In this document: in pieces, positions 17,298 to 28,475 of the stretch
Layout of the letters: each line of letters starts with the position of its first letter
How positions within the stretch are numbered: the first letter of the stretch is position 1
Assembly: GCF_009379765.1 (NCBI RefSeq)
Contig: NZ_WHTD01000003.1
Location: 1-64,000 of the forward strand
Direction: 5' to 3'
DNA length: 64,000 nt
From: Actinophytocola sp.
Lineage (GTDB): Bacteria; Actinomycetota; Actinomycetes; Mycobacteriales; Pseudonocardiaceae
Position numbers and translations under genes: made by a program
The notes under the pieces: generated by a model
Seen by the model: only the letters and a program-made list of their open reading frames with translations
What the model was told of the DNA's origin: nothing
Databases searched by the model: none

Positions 17298-17930
17298 GTG
17301 GGACGACTGATCGTGATCGAGGGCCTCGACGGCGCGGGCAAGCGCACGATGGCCGACAAGCTCACCGCCGAGCTGGGCGGCCGGGTCGTGCGGCTGGCGT
17401 TCCCGCGTTACGGCGAGGACATCCACGCCGACCTGGTGCGCGAGGGTCTGCACGGCCGGCTGGGCGGCTTCGGCGACGAGGTCTACGGGATGGCGATGCT
17501 CTATGCGCTGGACCGCCGGGGCGCGGCGCCCGACATCCGCGCGGCGCTGGCGGCCAACGACGTCGTGCTGCTGGACCGGTACGTGGCCTCCAACGCGGCG
17601 TTCGGCGCGGCCCGGCTGCGCCAGTCCGCGCGCGGCGAGTTCGTCGACTGGGTGCGGGCGGTCGAGATCGACCGGTTCGGCCTGCCGGTGCCGGACGCGC
17701 ACCTGCTGCTCCGCGTCCCGGTGACGGTGGCCGCGTCTCGCTCGGCCCACCGCGAGGCGACGGAGTCGGGCAGGGGCCGCGACACCTGGGAGTCCGACGA
17801 GGCCCTGCAGGCGAGGGTGGCGACGGTCTACGACGGCCTGGCGGCGGACGACTGGCTGGCCCCGTGGCACGTGGTGGACGGAACCTCCACCCCGGACGTG
17901 TCCGCCTTGGCCGAGGCCCTGACCCACTAG
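17298..17930 (+). CDS. tmk: Thymidylate kinase
   Basis: A 210-residue dTMP kinase that makes dTDP for DNA synthesis. It begins GRLIVIEGLDGAGKRTMADK, with the P-loop GAGKRT that is peculiar to the mycobacterial-type enzyme, followed by the DR(Y/H) motif LLDRYVASNAAFGAARL near residue 95 and a lid region rich in Arg near 150. It sits directly upstream of the mtr region, as in mycobacteria (Rv3247c position). GTG start ten bases after the DUF1266 stop. The gap to the convergent VOC gene is 362 bases and is filled by repeat copies. Confidence 0.95.
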   Translation: MGRLIVIEGLDGAGKRTMADKLTAELGGRVVRLAFPRYGEDIHADLVREGLHGRLGGFGDEVYGMAMLYALDRRGAAPDIRAALAANDVVLLDRYVASNAAFGAARLRQSARGEFVDWVRAVEIDRFGLPVPDAHLLLRVPVTVAASRSAHREATESGRGRDTWESDEALQARVATVYDGLAADDWLAPWHVVDGTSTPDVSALAEALTH

Positions 17931-18040
17931 GCCATGTCTCGCGGATCTTGGATCGTGGTATTCCCCCGCGGCACCGGGCCCGGCCCATCCGCGTCGAGCC
18001 GGCCCGACTAGCACGCTCACCATCCCCGCGCAATACCCAA

Positions 18041-18120
18041 CCCGTGCGAATGGCCCATTCGCACGGGCTCGAGGACCCCCCGGTTTCAACGCTACGGGCC
18101 GGCACCGACATTTTCCGGCC
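18041..18120 (-). repeat. Family A repeat, full-length inverted copy with 27-bp palindrome
   Basis: Read on the minus strand this copy has the family core (TGTCGGTGCC, then GTAGCGTTGAAACC and a G run). Its distal end is a perfect 27-bp palindrome at 18041-18067: arms CCCGTGCGAATGG and CCATTCGCACGGG around one central C. It lies in the tmk/VOC convergent gap (17931-18292), where I see no gene. Confidence 0.75.
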
Positions 18121-18165
18121 GCCCGAGCCCGAGATTCGACCACACGATTAGGCGAACCCCGGGCG

Positions 18166-18236
18166 AAAGGACCATTCGCACGGCCAAGGGGGCCCCCGAT
18201 TTCCACGCTACCGAAAGCCACCGACAATTTCGGACA
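18166..18236 (-). repeat. Family A repeat, second inverted copy
   Basis: On the minus strand it reads CCGAAATTGTCGGTGG, then GGTAGCGTGGAAATCGGGGG and ends with GTGCGAATGGTCC, half of the palindrome seen in the neighbouring copy. Two same-orientation copies therefore lie about 125 bases apart in the tmk/VOC gap. Confidence 0.7.
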
Positions 18237-18292
18237 GTGCCCGTGAGATCCGGTATGCGGGCCCCGCGAGCTCCCGGCGAGGGGCCGTTGAT

Positions 18293-18775
18293 CTATGGCG
18301 CGCCGACCAGATCCGCGCCCCAATGCTCGATCTCGGCGCCGATGTCCAGCCGCCCGATCATCGGGGACTCGGTCATCTCCGGGGTCACCCGGTCACGCGG
18401 CACGAACCACGAGATCTCGAACTCCAGGCCGTCGGGATCCTTGCCGTACAACGACTTCGACACCGCGTGGTCCGACGATCCCACCAGGGCACCGGCCTTG
18501 GACAGCGCGTCCGCGAACGTGGACAGCTCCGGCAGCGTGCTCACCGACCACGCGAGGTGATAGAGCCCGACCGTCGTCCCGGACGTACGGGGCGCGTTGC
18601 CGCGCACGGCGAACAGACCCAGGTCGTGGTCGTTGTCCGACTCGGCGGCGCGCAGGAATGCGGCGGTCGCCCGCTCGTGCACGACGGTGAACCCGAGCAC
18701 GTCCCGGTAGAACGTGACGCTGCGTCCGACGTCCCGTACGTAGAGCACGGCATGGTTGAGCCTTCGGATGCCCAC
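18293..18775 (-). CDS. VOC family protein (glyoxalase/dioxygenase-like)
   Basis: A 160-residue vicinal-oxygen-chelate fold protein with two paired beta-alpha-beta-beta-beta modules. The first opens IRRLNHAVLYVRDVGRSVTF with FYRDVLGFTVVHE. The second includes VGLYHLAWSVSTLPEL, and the end has SLYGKDPDGLEFEISW, the usual position of the metal-ligand Glu. Probable metal ligands are His in RLNHAV, His in LYHLAW and Glu in LEFEI, so a metal-dependent activity is possible. GTG 18775 is chosen because a GGAGG lies six bases upstream; the frame extends another 12 codons. Substrate unknown. It is divergent from mtrA. Confidence 0.82.
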   Translation of the reverse strand: MGIRRLNHAVLYVRDVGRSVTFYRDVLGFTVVHERATAAFLRAAESDNDHDLGLFAVRGNAPRTSGTTVGLYHLAWSVSTLPELSTFADALSKAGALVGSSDHAVSKSLYGKDPDGLEFEISWFVPRDRVTPEMTESPMIGRLDIGAEIEHWGADLVGAP

Positions 18776-18839
18776 CAACCACCTCCATGTCGCCCGTGGT
18801 TCAAACTTCAACGTGTAGACCGCTCGACCGTAGGCTGTC

Positions 18840-18868
18840 GTTACAGGTCTGTCACCCGGGTGGGTAAC
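18840..18868 (+). promoter_or_regulatory. Possible MtrA-type direct repeats upstream of mtrA
   Basis: GTTAC (18840), GTCAC (18851) and GTAAC (18864) form GTNAC units, the first two separated by six bases so their starts are 11 bp apart, one helical turn. MtrA is known to bind short direct repeats of this type, so autoregulation is a reasonable inference. The site is 55-83 bases before the mtrA start. Confidence 0.35.
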
Positions 18869-18922
18869 GGACGATCAGCGGGTCCCACACGAACGACACT
18901 CACGAAGTGCGACGATGTACTT

Positions 18923-19600
18923 ATGAAGGCACGTGTGCTGGTAGTGGACGACGACCCGGCCCTGGCCGAGATGCTGACCATCGTGCTGCGGGGCGAGGGA
19001 TTCGACACCGCGGTGGTCGCCGAAGGCAACCGGGCGTTGCCCGCGTTGCGCGAGCTTCGGCCCGACCTGGTGCTGCTCGACCTGATGTTGCCCGGGATAA
19101 ACGGGATCGACGTGTGCAAGGCCATCCGCGCCGAGTCGGGTGTGCCGATCGTGATGCTGACGGCCAAGACCGACACCGTCGACATCGTGTTGGGCCTCGA
19201 GTCCGGCGCCGACGACTACGTCGTCAAGCCGTTCAAGCCCAAGGAGCTGGTGGCCCGGGTGCGGGCGCGGCTGCGCCGCACCGACTCCGAGCCCGCCGAG
19301 ATGCTGTCCATCGGCGACCTCACCATCGACGTGCCGGGGCACGAGGTGACGCGGGACGGCGTGGCGATCCAGCTGACCCCGCTCGAGTTCGACCTCCTGG
19401 TCGCGCTCGCCCGCAAGCCGCGTCAGGTGTTCACCCGCGAGGTGCTCCTGGAGCAGGTCTGGGGCTACCGGCACGCGGCGGACACCCGGTTGGTGAACGT
19501 CCACGTGCAGCGGCTGCGCTCCAAGGTCGAGACCGACCCGGAGCACCCCGAGGTGGTCCTCACGGTCCGCGGCGTCGGCTACAAGGCCGGTCCACCGTGA
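18923..19600 (+). CDS. mtrA: Two-component response regulator MtrA
   Basis: A 225-residue OmpR/PhoB-family regulator. The receiver domain (residues 1-120) has the acidic pair DDD at 9-11, phospho-acceptor Asp53 in LLDLMLPG, a Thr/Ala switch in MLTAKTD and Lys in YVVKPF. The C-terminal winged helix (about 130-225) ends with the recognition region RLVNVHVQRLRSKVE. It is essential in mycobacteria, where it controls cell-wall hydrolases, division and dnaA. ATG 18923 gives the exact family N-terminus. It heads the conserved mtrA-mtrB-lpqB operon, with mtrB 84 bases downstream. Confidence 0.96.
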   Translation: MKARVLVVDDDPALAEMLTIVLRGEGFDTAVVAEGNRALPALRELRPDLVLLDLMLPGINGIDVCKAIRAESGVPIVMLTAKTDTVDIVLGLESGADDYVVKPFKPKELVARVRARLRRTDSEPAEMLSIGDLTIDVPGHEVTRDGVAIQLTPLEFDLLVALARKPRQVFTREVLLEQVWGYRHAADTRLVNVHVQRLRSKVETDPEHPEVVLTVRGVGYKAGPP

Positions 19601-19610
19601 TCGAGATCTG

Positions 19611-19645
19611 ATGAGCGAGCTCGCGAGCGAGTCGCCGGTTCAGGG
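19611..19645 (+). repeat. Family C repeat (GAGCGAGCTCGCGAGCGA type) between mtrA and mtrB
   Basis: GAGCGAGCTCGCGAGCGAGTC followed by GGTTCAGGGCGA lies in the short mtrA-mtrB gap. Related sequence occurs inverted at 24521-24542 and in tandem at 52762-52817. The GAGCGAGCTCGC portion is self-complementary at its centre (GCGAGCTCGC). Confidence 0.5.
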
Positions 19646-19684
19646 CGATCGTGAACGACGTCGCCGAGCCCGCGAGGGGGCGAC

Positions 19685-21439
19685 GTGAGACGTTACTTCC
19701 GGGCGACGGCCGCGGCCGTCGCCCGGGCCGTGGACTTCTGCCAGCAGCGGGCCGCCTACTTCGGGGAGCTGTGGCGGCGTTCGCTGCAGGTGCGCGTCGT
19801 CGTCAGCACGCTGGCGCTGTCCTCCGCGGTGGTGTTCGTGCTGGGCATGGTGCTCCAGAACCAGATCACCGACCGGCTCCTGGAGACCAAGGAGGAGGCC
19901 GCGATCGCGGCCACCCGCGACGCGGTCCAGGTCGCCGAGACCGAGCTGTCCGGCGTCAACCCCACCACCGACGCCGTGCGCAACCGGCTCACCAGCGCGC
20001 TCAACCGGCTGACCAGCTCCTCGCCGAACGGCAGCACGGCCAGCTCCGCGGCCGGCGCGTTCGAGCCGGTACTGGCCAGCGACTCGCCGGGCCTCGCCGA
20101 CCAGGGCGACAGCATCAGCGTCGGCGCCTACCACGACGTCCCGGACAGCCTGCGCCACTTCGTGCAGGCCCACGAGCTCGCGGTGCAGATCTACACCGTG
20201 GACCGCGCGTCGGGCCGCACCACGTTCCTCATCGTCGGCGCCCCGTTCGGCACCGCCAACCGGCCCATGCAGCTCTACATGCTGTTCCCGCTGACCGCCG
20301 AGCAGCACACGATCAGCGTCGTGCAGAGCACGCTGATCGTCGGCGGTCTGGTGCTCCTGCTGCTGCTCGCCGGCATCGCCAACCTGGTCACCCGCCAGGT
20401 GGTCCGTCCGGTCCGCAGTGCGGCCCAGGCCGCGGCCCGCTTCGCCGGTGGTGAGCTGGACCAACGCATGCTCGTGGTCGGCGAGGACGACGTCGCCAAG
20501 CTCGCCGAGTCCTACAACGGGATGGCCGAGAGCATCCAGCGGCAGATCCGCCAGCTCGAGGAGTTCGGCACCCTGCAGCGCCGGTTCACCTCCGACGTCT
20601 CGCACGAGCTGCGCACTCCGCTGACCACCGTCCGCATGGCCGCCGACGTGCTGCACGCGTCGCGTGAGCAGTTCCCGCCCGGGCTCGCCCGCTCCACCGA
20701 GCTGCTGGTCGACGAGCTCGACCGGTTCGAGGCGCTGCTCGCCGACCTGCTGGAGATCAGCCGGCTGGACGCGGGCGTGGAGGAGCTCATCGCCGAGTCC
20801 GTCGACCTGCGGCCGATCGCTGTGCGCGCGGCCAGGGCCGTCGGCACGATCGCCCGCAACGCCGGCAGCGAGATCGTCCTGGACCTGCCCGACGAGGAGG
20901 TGACCGCCGAGGTCGACGCCCGGCGCATCGAGCGGGTGCTGCGCAACCTCCTGGCCAACGCGGTCGACCACGGCGAGGGCCGGCCGGTCCGGCTCCGGAT
21001 GGCGTTCGAGGACGACGCCATCGCGGTGACCGTCCGGGACTACGGCATCGGCCTGCGGCAGGGCGAGGCGGGCCTCGTGTTCAACCGGTTCTGGCGGGCC
21101 GACCCGTCCCGCAACCGGCACACCGGCGGCACCGGGCTCGGCCTCGCGATCAGTGTCGAGGACGCCCGGCTGCACGGTGGCAGGCTGGATGCGTGGGGCG
21201 AGCCGCGCAAGGGCGCCTGCTTCCGGCTGACCCTGCCGCGCAGGCAGGGCGTCGGCTACGACACGAGCCCGCTGGAGCTGCCCCCGCCGGACGCCGACCT
21301 CGCGTACGCGGCGACCTACGAGGCGCCGGTCGCCGACGACGCCATCCGGGTCACCGTGCCCACCGAGACCCACGAGCCGGACGACGTGCCCCGCGCGCCG
21401 ATCCCACCCCCCGCCCCGGCCTGGGAGGAGGTCCGATGA
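19685..21439 (+). CDS. mtrB: Sensor histidine kinase MtrB
   Basis: A 584-residue membrane kinase that phosphorylates MtrA. The first membrane helix is at about 38-58 (STLALSSAVVFVLGMVL) and the second at about 218-240 (LIVGGLVLLLLLAGI), enclosing a 160-residue extracytoplasmic sensor domain. A HAMP domain follows, then HisKA with SDVSHELRTPLT (His307). The HATPase domain shows the N box LRNLLANAVDHG and G boxes in YGIGL and GGTGLGLAI. A Pro-rich tail follows the kinase core. GTG start after GAGGGGG. Its stop overlaps the lpqB start (ATGA). Length and layout match mycobacterial MtrB. Confidence 0.95.
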   Translation: MRRYFRATAAAVARAVDFCQQRAAYFGELWRRSLQVRVVVSTLALSSAVVFVLGMVLQNQITDRLLETKEEAAIAATRDAVQVAETELSGVNPTTDAVRNRLTSALNRLTSSSPNGSTASSAAGAFEPVLASDSPGLADQGDSISVGAYHDVPDSLRHFVQAHELAVQIYTVDRASGRTTFLIVGAPFGTANRPMQLYMLFPLTAEQHTISVVQSTLIVGGLVLLLLLAGIANLVTRQVVRPVRSAAQAAARFAGGELDQRMLVVGEDDVAKLAESYNGMAESIQRQIRQLEEFGTLQRRFTSDVSHELRTPLTTVRMAADVLHASREQFPPGLARSTELLVDELDRFEALLADLLEISRLDAGVEELIAESVDLRPIAVRAARAVGTIARNAGSEIVLDLPDEEVTAEVDARRIERVLRNLLANAVDHGEGRPVRLRMAFEDDAIAVTVRDYGIGLRQGEAGLVFNRFWRADPSRNRHTGGTGLGLAISVEDARLHGGRLDAWGEPRKGACFRLTLPRRQGVGYDTSPLELPPPDADLAYAATYEAPVADDAIRVTVPTETHEPDDVPRAPIPPPAPAWEEVR

Positions 21440-23172
21440 CCCGCGGCGCGTTCGTCCTGGTGCTGTTGTCGGTACTGCTCGCGTCGGGCTGCGCGAACAT
21501 CCCGGAGCGGTCGACCCCGCACGCGGTCCGCCAGGACGAGTCCGAGCAGCCGCAGGCCGCGGTCGACGAGCCGACCCGTGACCTGGACCCGTTCGACCTG
21601 GTGCGCGAGTTCATCCACAAGTCGGGCAACGCCGAGGCCGCGGCCATGTACCTCACCGAGAAGGCCCGGCAGGGCTGGAACGGCGAGGCCGCGCCGACGA
21701 TCGTCCTCGACACCTTCGACACCGTGCCGGTGCGCGACCCCGAGCCCGTCCGGGACCCGGACGCCACCTCCCACGACCTCGAGACCGTCGTCCTGCAGGT
21801 GAGCCCGGTCGGCCGGCTCGGCGCGGACTACGCGTTCATCCCGGCCATCGACGACCAGGAGTTCGACGTCGCGGTCCGCAAGCAGCCCGACGGGCAATGG
21901 CGGATCGACTCGCCGCCGACCACCCGGTTCGTGCCGATCTCCGACTTCGAGTCGAGCTATCGCGCGGTCACCGTCTACTACTTCGACCCCGACCTGCGGG
22001 TCACCGTGCCCGACCTGCGGTACGTGACGGCCGAGCCGGTCAACGGGCTGCCGTCGCGGGTGGTCAACGTGCTGCTGTCCGGGCCGTCGGACACGATGCG
22101 CCGGTCCGTGCGCTCGCCGCTGGAGGGCATCGGCACGAACACGAACGTGGTGGCGGATCCGGACGGCACGCTCGTGGTCGACCTCAAGGAGGTCGGCGAC
22201 AAGTCACGGGAGCAACGCGAGCAGATCGCCGCGCAGATCGTGCTGTCCCTCCAGACGGTGACGTCCGCGCGGCTGCGGCTGCGCGGCGACGGCCAGGACC
22301 TCATCCCCGGCCACCGCGACTGGCGGCTGGGCGACCTCAAGGCCTACGACGCACCGACCAAGCCGGACTCCGACCAGCCTGGCCTGGTCGTGTCGGACGG
22401 CCGGCTGTACTCGCTGCGCGACGGCAAGGAGGTCGACGGCCCCACCGGCGACGGCACCTACCAGGTGCTGACCGCGGCCCAGTCGATCGACGGCGCCCAC
22501 CTGGCCGCCGTCGTGCAGACCGAGGCGGGGCCTCGGCTGCGCATCGGCGAGTTCGGCGGGGAGATGCAGGAGGTCAACCTCGAGGCGCGGGCGATGACCC
22601 GCCCGACCTGGCTGGTCAGCACGTCGAACGAGGTACCGCCCAAGGAGGTGTGGACGGTCGCCGACGGCAACGTTGTGCGCGCGGTCCGCACCGGCGATGG
22701 CGGGTGGAAGGCGTTGCAGGTCAACGCCTCCGAGCTGACCGACTTCGGGCCGATCACCGAGCTGCGGCTCTCCCGCGACGGCACCCGTGCGGCCGCCGTC
22801 GCCAGGGGCCGGCTGGTGGTCGCGTCGGTGGTGCGGGACAACGACTCGGTGTCCCTGCGCGCGCCGCGCCGGCTGCAGCCGATCAACATCGTGCAGGCCG
22901 TCGGGGTGGACTGGTTGAGCCAGGACACGCTGGTGGTCGCCACCAGGCAGGGGTCCCTGCCGGTGGCGAGCCTGCCGGTCGACGGTCTCAAGCTCGAGGT
23001 GTTCGACCGGAACAACCTGCAGCTGCCGATCAAGTCGATCGCCGCGGCTCCCGACCGGGACGTGATCGTGACCGACAGCGCGGCGGTGTCCAGCGTGCCC
23101 GGCGTCGGGCAGCTGTGGCGCCAGCACCCGTACGGGCAGAGCCGCGACGCGATCCCGTTCTACCCCGGCTGA
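21436..23172 (+). CDS. lpqB: Lipoprotein LpqB (MtrAB-associated, GerMN domain)
   Basis: A 578-residue lipoprotein: signal peptide FVLVLLSVLLASGC with lipobox ASGC (Cys18). An N-terminal domain follows, then a GerMN domain around residues 190-310 (RVVNVLLSGPSDTMRRSV), and a C-terminal beta-propeller-like LpqB domain. In mycobacteria LpqB binds the MtrB sensor domain and modulates MtrA signalling. ATG overlaps the mtrB stop and has GGGAGGAGG just upstream, so it is tightly coupled. It is the last gene of the mtr operon; comF follows after 77 bases. Confidence 0.95.
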   Translation: MTRGAFVLVLLSVLLASGCANIPERSTPHAVRQDESEQPQAAVDEPTRDLDPFDLVREFIHKSGNAEAAAMYLTEKARQGWNGEAAPTIVLDTFDTVPVRDPEPVRDPDATSHDLETVVLQVSPVGRLGADYAFIPAIDDQEFDVAVRKQPDGQWRIDSPPTTRFVPISDFESSYRAVTVYYFDPDLRVTVPDLRYVTAEPVNGLPSRVVNVLLSGPSDTMRRSVRSPLEGIGTNTNVVADPDGTLVVDLKEVGDKSREQREQIAAQIVLSLQTVTSARLRLRGDGQDLIPGHRDWRLGDLKAYDAPTKPDSDQPGLVVSDGRLYSLRDGKEVDGPTGDGTYQVLTAAQSIDGAHLAAVVQTEAGPRLRIGEFGGEMQEVNLEARAMTRPTWLVSTSNEVPPKEVWTVADGNVVRAVRTGDGGWKALQVNASELTDFGPITELRLSRDGTRAAAVARGRLVVASVVRDNDSVSLRAPRRLQPINIVQAVGVDWLSQDTLVVATRQGSLPVASLPVDGLKLEVFDRNNLQLPIKSIAAAPDRDVIVTDSAAVSSVPGVGQLWRQHPYGQSRDAIPFYPG

Positions 23173-23212
23173 CCCGCGCTGACCTGCGCTGATCTGCTAT
23201 CTGACCCGCGCC

Positions 23213-23232
23213 GCCGGAAACTGTCGGTGGGC
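23213..23232 (+). repeat. Partial family A repeat upstream of comF
   Basis: GGAAACTGTCGGTGGGCGG matches only the first half of the family A core and lies 18-37 bases before the comF start. It could be a truncated copy or part of the comF promoter region. Confidence 0.4.
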
Positions 23233-23249
23233 GGTGCCAGGATTCGTCC

Positions 23250-23888
23250 ATGCGTTCGTTTCGGCTCGTCGACCTGATCCTTCCGCAGCGCTGTGCCGGC
23301 TGTGCGGCCCCACTCGCGGCGTGGTGCCCGACGTGCGCCCGCTCGCTGGGCGCCCCCGTGTCCGTCGCACGCCCCGGCCTGCCCGTGGCCTACGCCCTGG
23401 GCGACTACCGGGGCCCCGCCCGCCGCGCCGTCCTGGCCTACAAGGAGCGCGGCCGCCGCGAGCTGGCCGGCCACCTGGGCGGCGCGTTGGCCGCGGCCCT
23501 CCCGTCGATCCGAGCCGGCCCGATGGTGCTGGTCCCGGCCCCGTCCCGGCCGGCGGCGGCCCGTGCCCGCGGCGGTCAGCACATGACCGTCGTCGCTCGA
23601 CACTGCGCCGCCGTCCTGCGTGCCGGCGGCCGCTGGGCGGCGGTGGTCCCGGCGCTGCGCCTGGACCACCGGGCGGCTGACTCGGTCGGCCTGGATGCGG
23701 AGGAGCGGGCGGCCAACCTCCTGGGCCGGCTACGTCCGGACCCGCGCCACCCGCCGCCGGCGGGCGTCCCGGTGGTCCTCGTCGACGACGTGATCACCAC
23801 GGGCGCCACGGCGACGGCCTGCGTGTCGGCGCTGCGCTCGGTGGGCGTCCCGGTGGCGGCGGTCGTGGCCCTCACCGCCGCGGGCTGA
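23250..23888 (+). CDS. comF: ComF family protein (phosphoribosyltransferase-like)
   Basis: A 212-residue ComF/GntX-family protein. The N-terminus carries a zinc ribbon (QRCAGC and CPTCA), and the C-terminal PRTase domain has the PRPP-binding motif VVLVDDVITTGAT near residue 178. Members function in DNA uptake in competent bacteria; in Actinobacteria the role is undefined. It is at the Rv3242c position between lpqB and hpf. ATG start 77 bases after lpqB, with the half repeat upstream. Codon use is typical of the window. Confidence 0.88.
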   Translation: MRSFRLVDLILPQRCAGCAAPLAAWCPTCARSLGAPVSVARPGLPVAYALGDYRGPARRAVLAYKERGRRELAGHLGGALAAALPSIRAGPMVLVPAPSRPAAARARGGQHMTVVARHCAAVLRAGGRWAAVVPALRLDHRAADSVGLDAEERAANLLGRLRPDPRHPPPAGVPVVLVDDVITTGATATACVSALRSVGVPVAAVVALTAAG

Positions 23889-24329
23889 CCCCACGATCCG
23901 AGCCGGCCACGGCGACCGCCGACGTTATCGGTACCGATGGTCTGTTATCGGGACGTGATACCGAAATGCCACCAATGACTACCCGCCGGTACGCACACAT
24001 ACTCACGTTTCTTCGCGTCCCGATTGAGTTATCGCCGCCCGCGCCACCCGCCACGGGTACTGGCCGGAAGCCTCGGTTTCAGCATGCGGATACCCCCGTA
24101 CGAGTGAATTGTGGGAGGGAACTCTGACCCGGAGTTGATCGTTGCCCAGGTATGGGAGACAGGCACAACGGCGGTGTCGAGCCGCCGCCAGGAGCGGCAA
24201 AGTCTCTGGGTATGCCTGGTACGGCTGGACGAGTGACGCTTCTGCCGCTCGACCAGACGAACATGCGCAGTCGGCCGCGGCCGCTCTCGCCGCGGTTGCT
24301 CTCCGTAGGCGAACCGGGGCAGGGAAGTT

Positions 24330-24349
24330 CCCCCGCCGAGGGGGCTTTT
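24330..24349 (+). terminator. Attenuator-like hairpin in the hpf leader
   Basis: CCCCC (24330-24334), five-base loop, GGGGG (24340-24344), then CTTTT. A competing pairing exists because GGGG at 24316-24319 can also pair with the CCCC arm, which would disrupt the hairpin. It is 210 bases before the hpf start. Confidence 0.4.
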
Positions 24350-24420
24350 GCGAAGGCACAAGCCAAGCTAACGTGCCCGCTATCAGCTTTCCCGGTTCGC
24401 AGGGAGGAGGCGAGGAGCCC

Positions 24421-24447
24421 ATGACCCTGGCGCCGGAGGAGCATTGA
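24421..24447 (+). CDS. Possible eight-codon leader peptide upstream of hpf
   Basis: ATG at 24421 encodes MTLAPEEH and stops at TGA. GGGAGGAGG lies 12 bases and GAGGAG seven bases upstream, better than most start sites in the window. The peptide has no obvious regulatory codon run. It is recorded because of the strength of the initiation signal and may be chance. Confidence 0.25.
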   Translation: MTLAPEEH

Positions 24448-24520
24448 GGCAGGGAGTCCTCAAGCCCTTCAACGGTTCTGGCCGTCCACCAATCCTGGAT
24501 CCCAGATTTACGGCGCCGAA

Positions 24521-24542
24521 GTTCGCTCACTAGCTCGCTCAG
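24521..24542 (-). repeat. Inverted family C repeat upstream of hpf
   Basis: On the minus strand this reads TGAGCGAGCTAGTGAGCGAA, related to the copy between mtrA and mtrB. It ends 16 bases before the hpf start codon, close to the hpf ribosome binding site. Confidence 0.4.
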
Positions 24543-24558
24543 GCGAGGGAGGTCGTGT

Positions 24559-25221
24559 ATGGACATCGTCGTTAAGGGCCGCAACGTCGAGGTGCCCGAG
24601 CACTACCGAGTGCACGTCGAGGAGAAGCTGATCCGCCTCGAACGGTACGACCGCAAGGTCATCCGTTTCGACGTTGAACTGTTCCACGAACCCAACCGCC
24701 GGCAGGCCAAGAACTGCCAGCGCGTCGAGATCACCGGCATGGGCAGGGGCCCGGCCGTCCGCGCGGAGGCATGCGCCGGCGACTTCTACGCCGCACTCGA
24801 CGCCGCGGTCACCAAGCTCGAGAACCGACTTCGCAGGCTGCACGACCGCAGGCGCGTGCACTACGGGCGCCGAAGCCCGTCCTCCGTCGCGGAGGCCACC
24901 GCCACCGCGCCCGAGACGCCCCCCGCGACCGAGTCCAACGGTCGCGCCCGCACCGCCGTTCTGCCCGCCCGTACCGAGGAGTTCGAGGGTGCCCCGGCCG
25001 TACCCGCCCAGCGTTGGGACGGCTCCGAAGACGACAACCTGCCTGGCCGTGTGGTGCGCGAGAAGGAGCACTCCGGCGAGCCCATGACCGTCGACCAGGC
25101 CCTCTACCAGATGGAGCTGGTCGGGCACGACTTCTATCTGTTCCACGACGCGAGCTCGGGCGTCCCCAGCGTGGTGTACCGCCGCCGAGGGTTCGACTAC
25201 GGCGTGATCCGCCTGGTCTGA
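24559..25221 (+). CDS. hpf: Ribosome hibernation promoting factor, long form
   Basis: A 220-residue long-form HPF (RaiA/YvyD type) that dimerises 70S ribosomes or stabilises them in dormancy. The N-terminal domain (1-105) begins MDIVVKGRNVEVPEHYR and carries the conserved RLERYDRKVIRFDVELF. A Pro/Ala-rich linker of about 60 residues follows. The C-terminal dimerisation domain (about 165-220) has EPMTVDQALYQMELVGHDFYLF and ends RRGFDYGVIRLV. ATG start after GGGAGG. It is monocistronic: a long leader precedes it and a strong hairpin follows. It corresponds to the Rv3241c position. Confidence 0.95.
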   Translation: MDIVVKGRNVEVPEHYRVHVEEKLIRLERYDRKVIRFDVELFHEPNRRQAKNCQRVEITGMGRGPAVRAEACAGDFYAALDAAVTKLENRLRRLHDRRRVHYGRRSPSSVAEATATAPETPPATESNGRARTAVLPARTEEFEGAPAVPAQRWDGSEDDNLPGRVVREKEHSGEPMTVDQALYQMELVGHDFYLFHDASSGVPSVVYRRRGFDYGVIRLV

Positions 25222-25255
25222 GCCAACCCGCGGACCGACCGACCAACGACCGACG

Positions 25256-25288
25256 GGGTGCCCCTGGGCCATGCGCCCGGGGGCACCC
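25256..25288 (+). terminator. Strong terminator hairpin after hpf
   Basis: A 14-bp stem (GGGTGCCCCTGGGC with GCCCGGGGGCACCC, one G-U pair) around a five-base loop, 35 bases after the hpf stop. No T run follows, which is common in Actinobacteria. Confidence 0.75.
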
Positions 25289-25489
25289 GTGTGTGGCGGC
25301 CCGTCCTGTCGGAGATCGGTGGGCCCCTCGGTACACCGGCGCGACCAACCGACCGCGAGGTCAAGGCGGACACCCGGGTAGGGCCGGACGGGGCAACCGT
25401 GGCCGGCGTCGATCCGTTACCGCCTACGATGGCAGGTGACGAGGCGCCCACGGCGGGTGCGCGACAATCCAGCTAGCGAGGTTGACCTG

Positions 25490-28453
<2,964 letters not shown>

Positions 28454-28475
28454 CCGGCGCACCGTGACCGCGACC

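Larger units (their letters stand above)
23889..24558 (+). other. Long intergenic/leader region upstream of hpf
   Basis: A 670-base stretch with no conserved protein. It holds lower-GC DNA at 23920-24010 with repeated GTTATCGG, a terminator-like hairpin at 24330-24349, a strong ribosome binding site (GGGAGGAGG, 24400-24408) before an eight-codon open frame at 24421-24447, and an inverted family C repeat at 24521-24542. The arrangement looks like a regulated 5' leader for hpf. No match to a riboswitch class that I know was found by eye. Confidence 0.5.

Noticed and set aside
23920..24420. ydaO-type (c-di-AMP) or cobalamin riboswitch in the hpf leader
   Set aside because: Some GGAAxx/GGGG blocks are suggestive, but the invariant segments of either class were not found in order. 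A covariance-model search would be decisive.
24152..24424. 90-residue open frame in the hpf leader
   Set aside because: No recognisable domain and only a weak start context; it overlaps the hairpin region and reads like random high-GC sequence.
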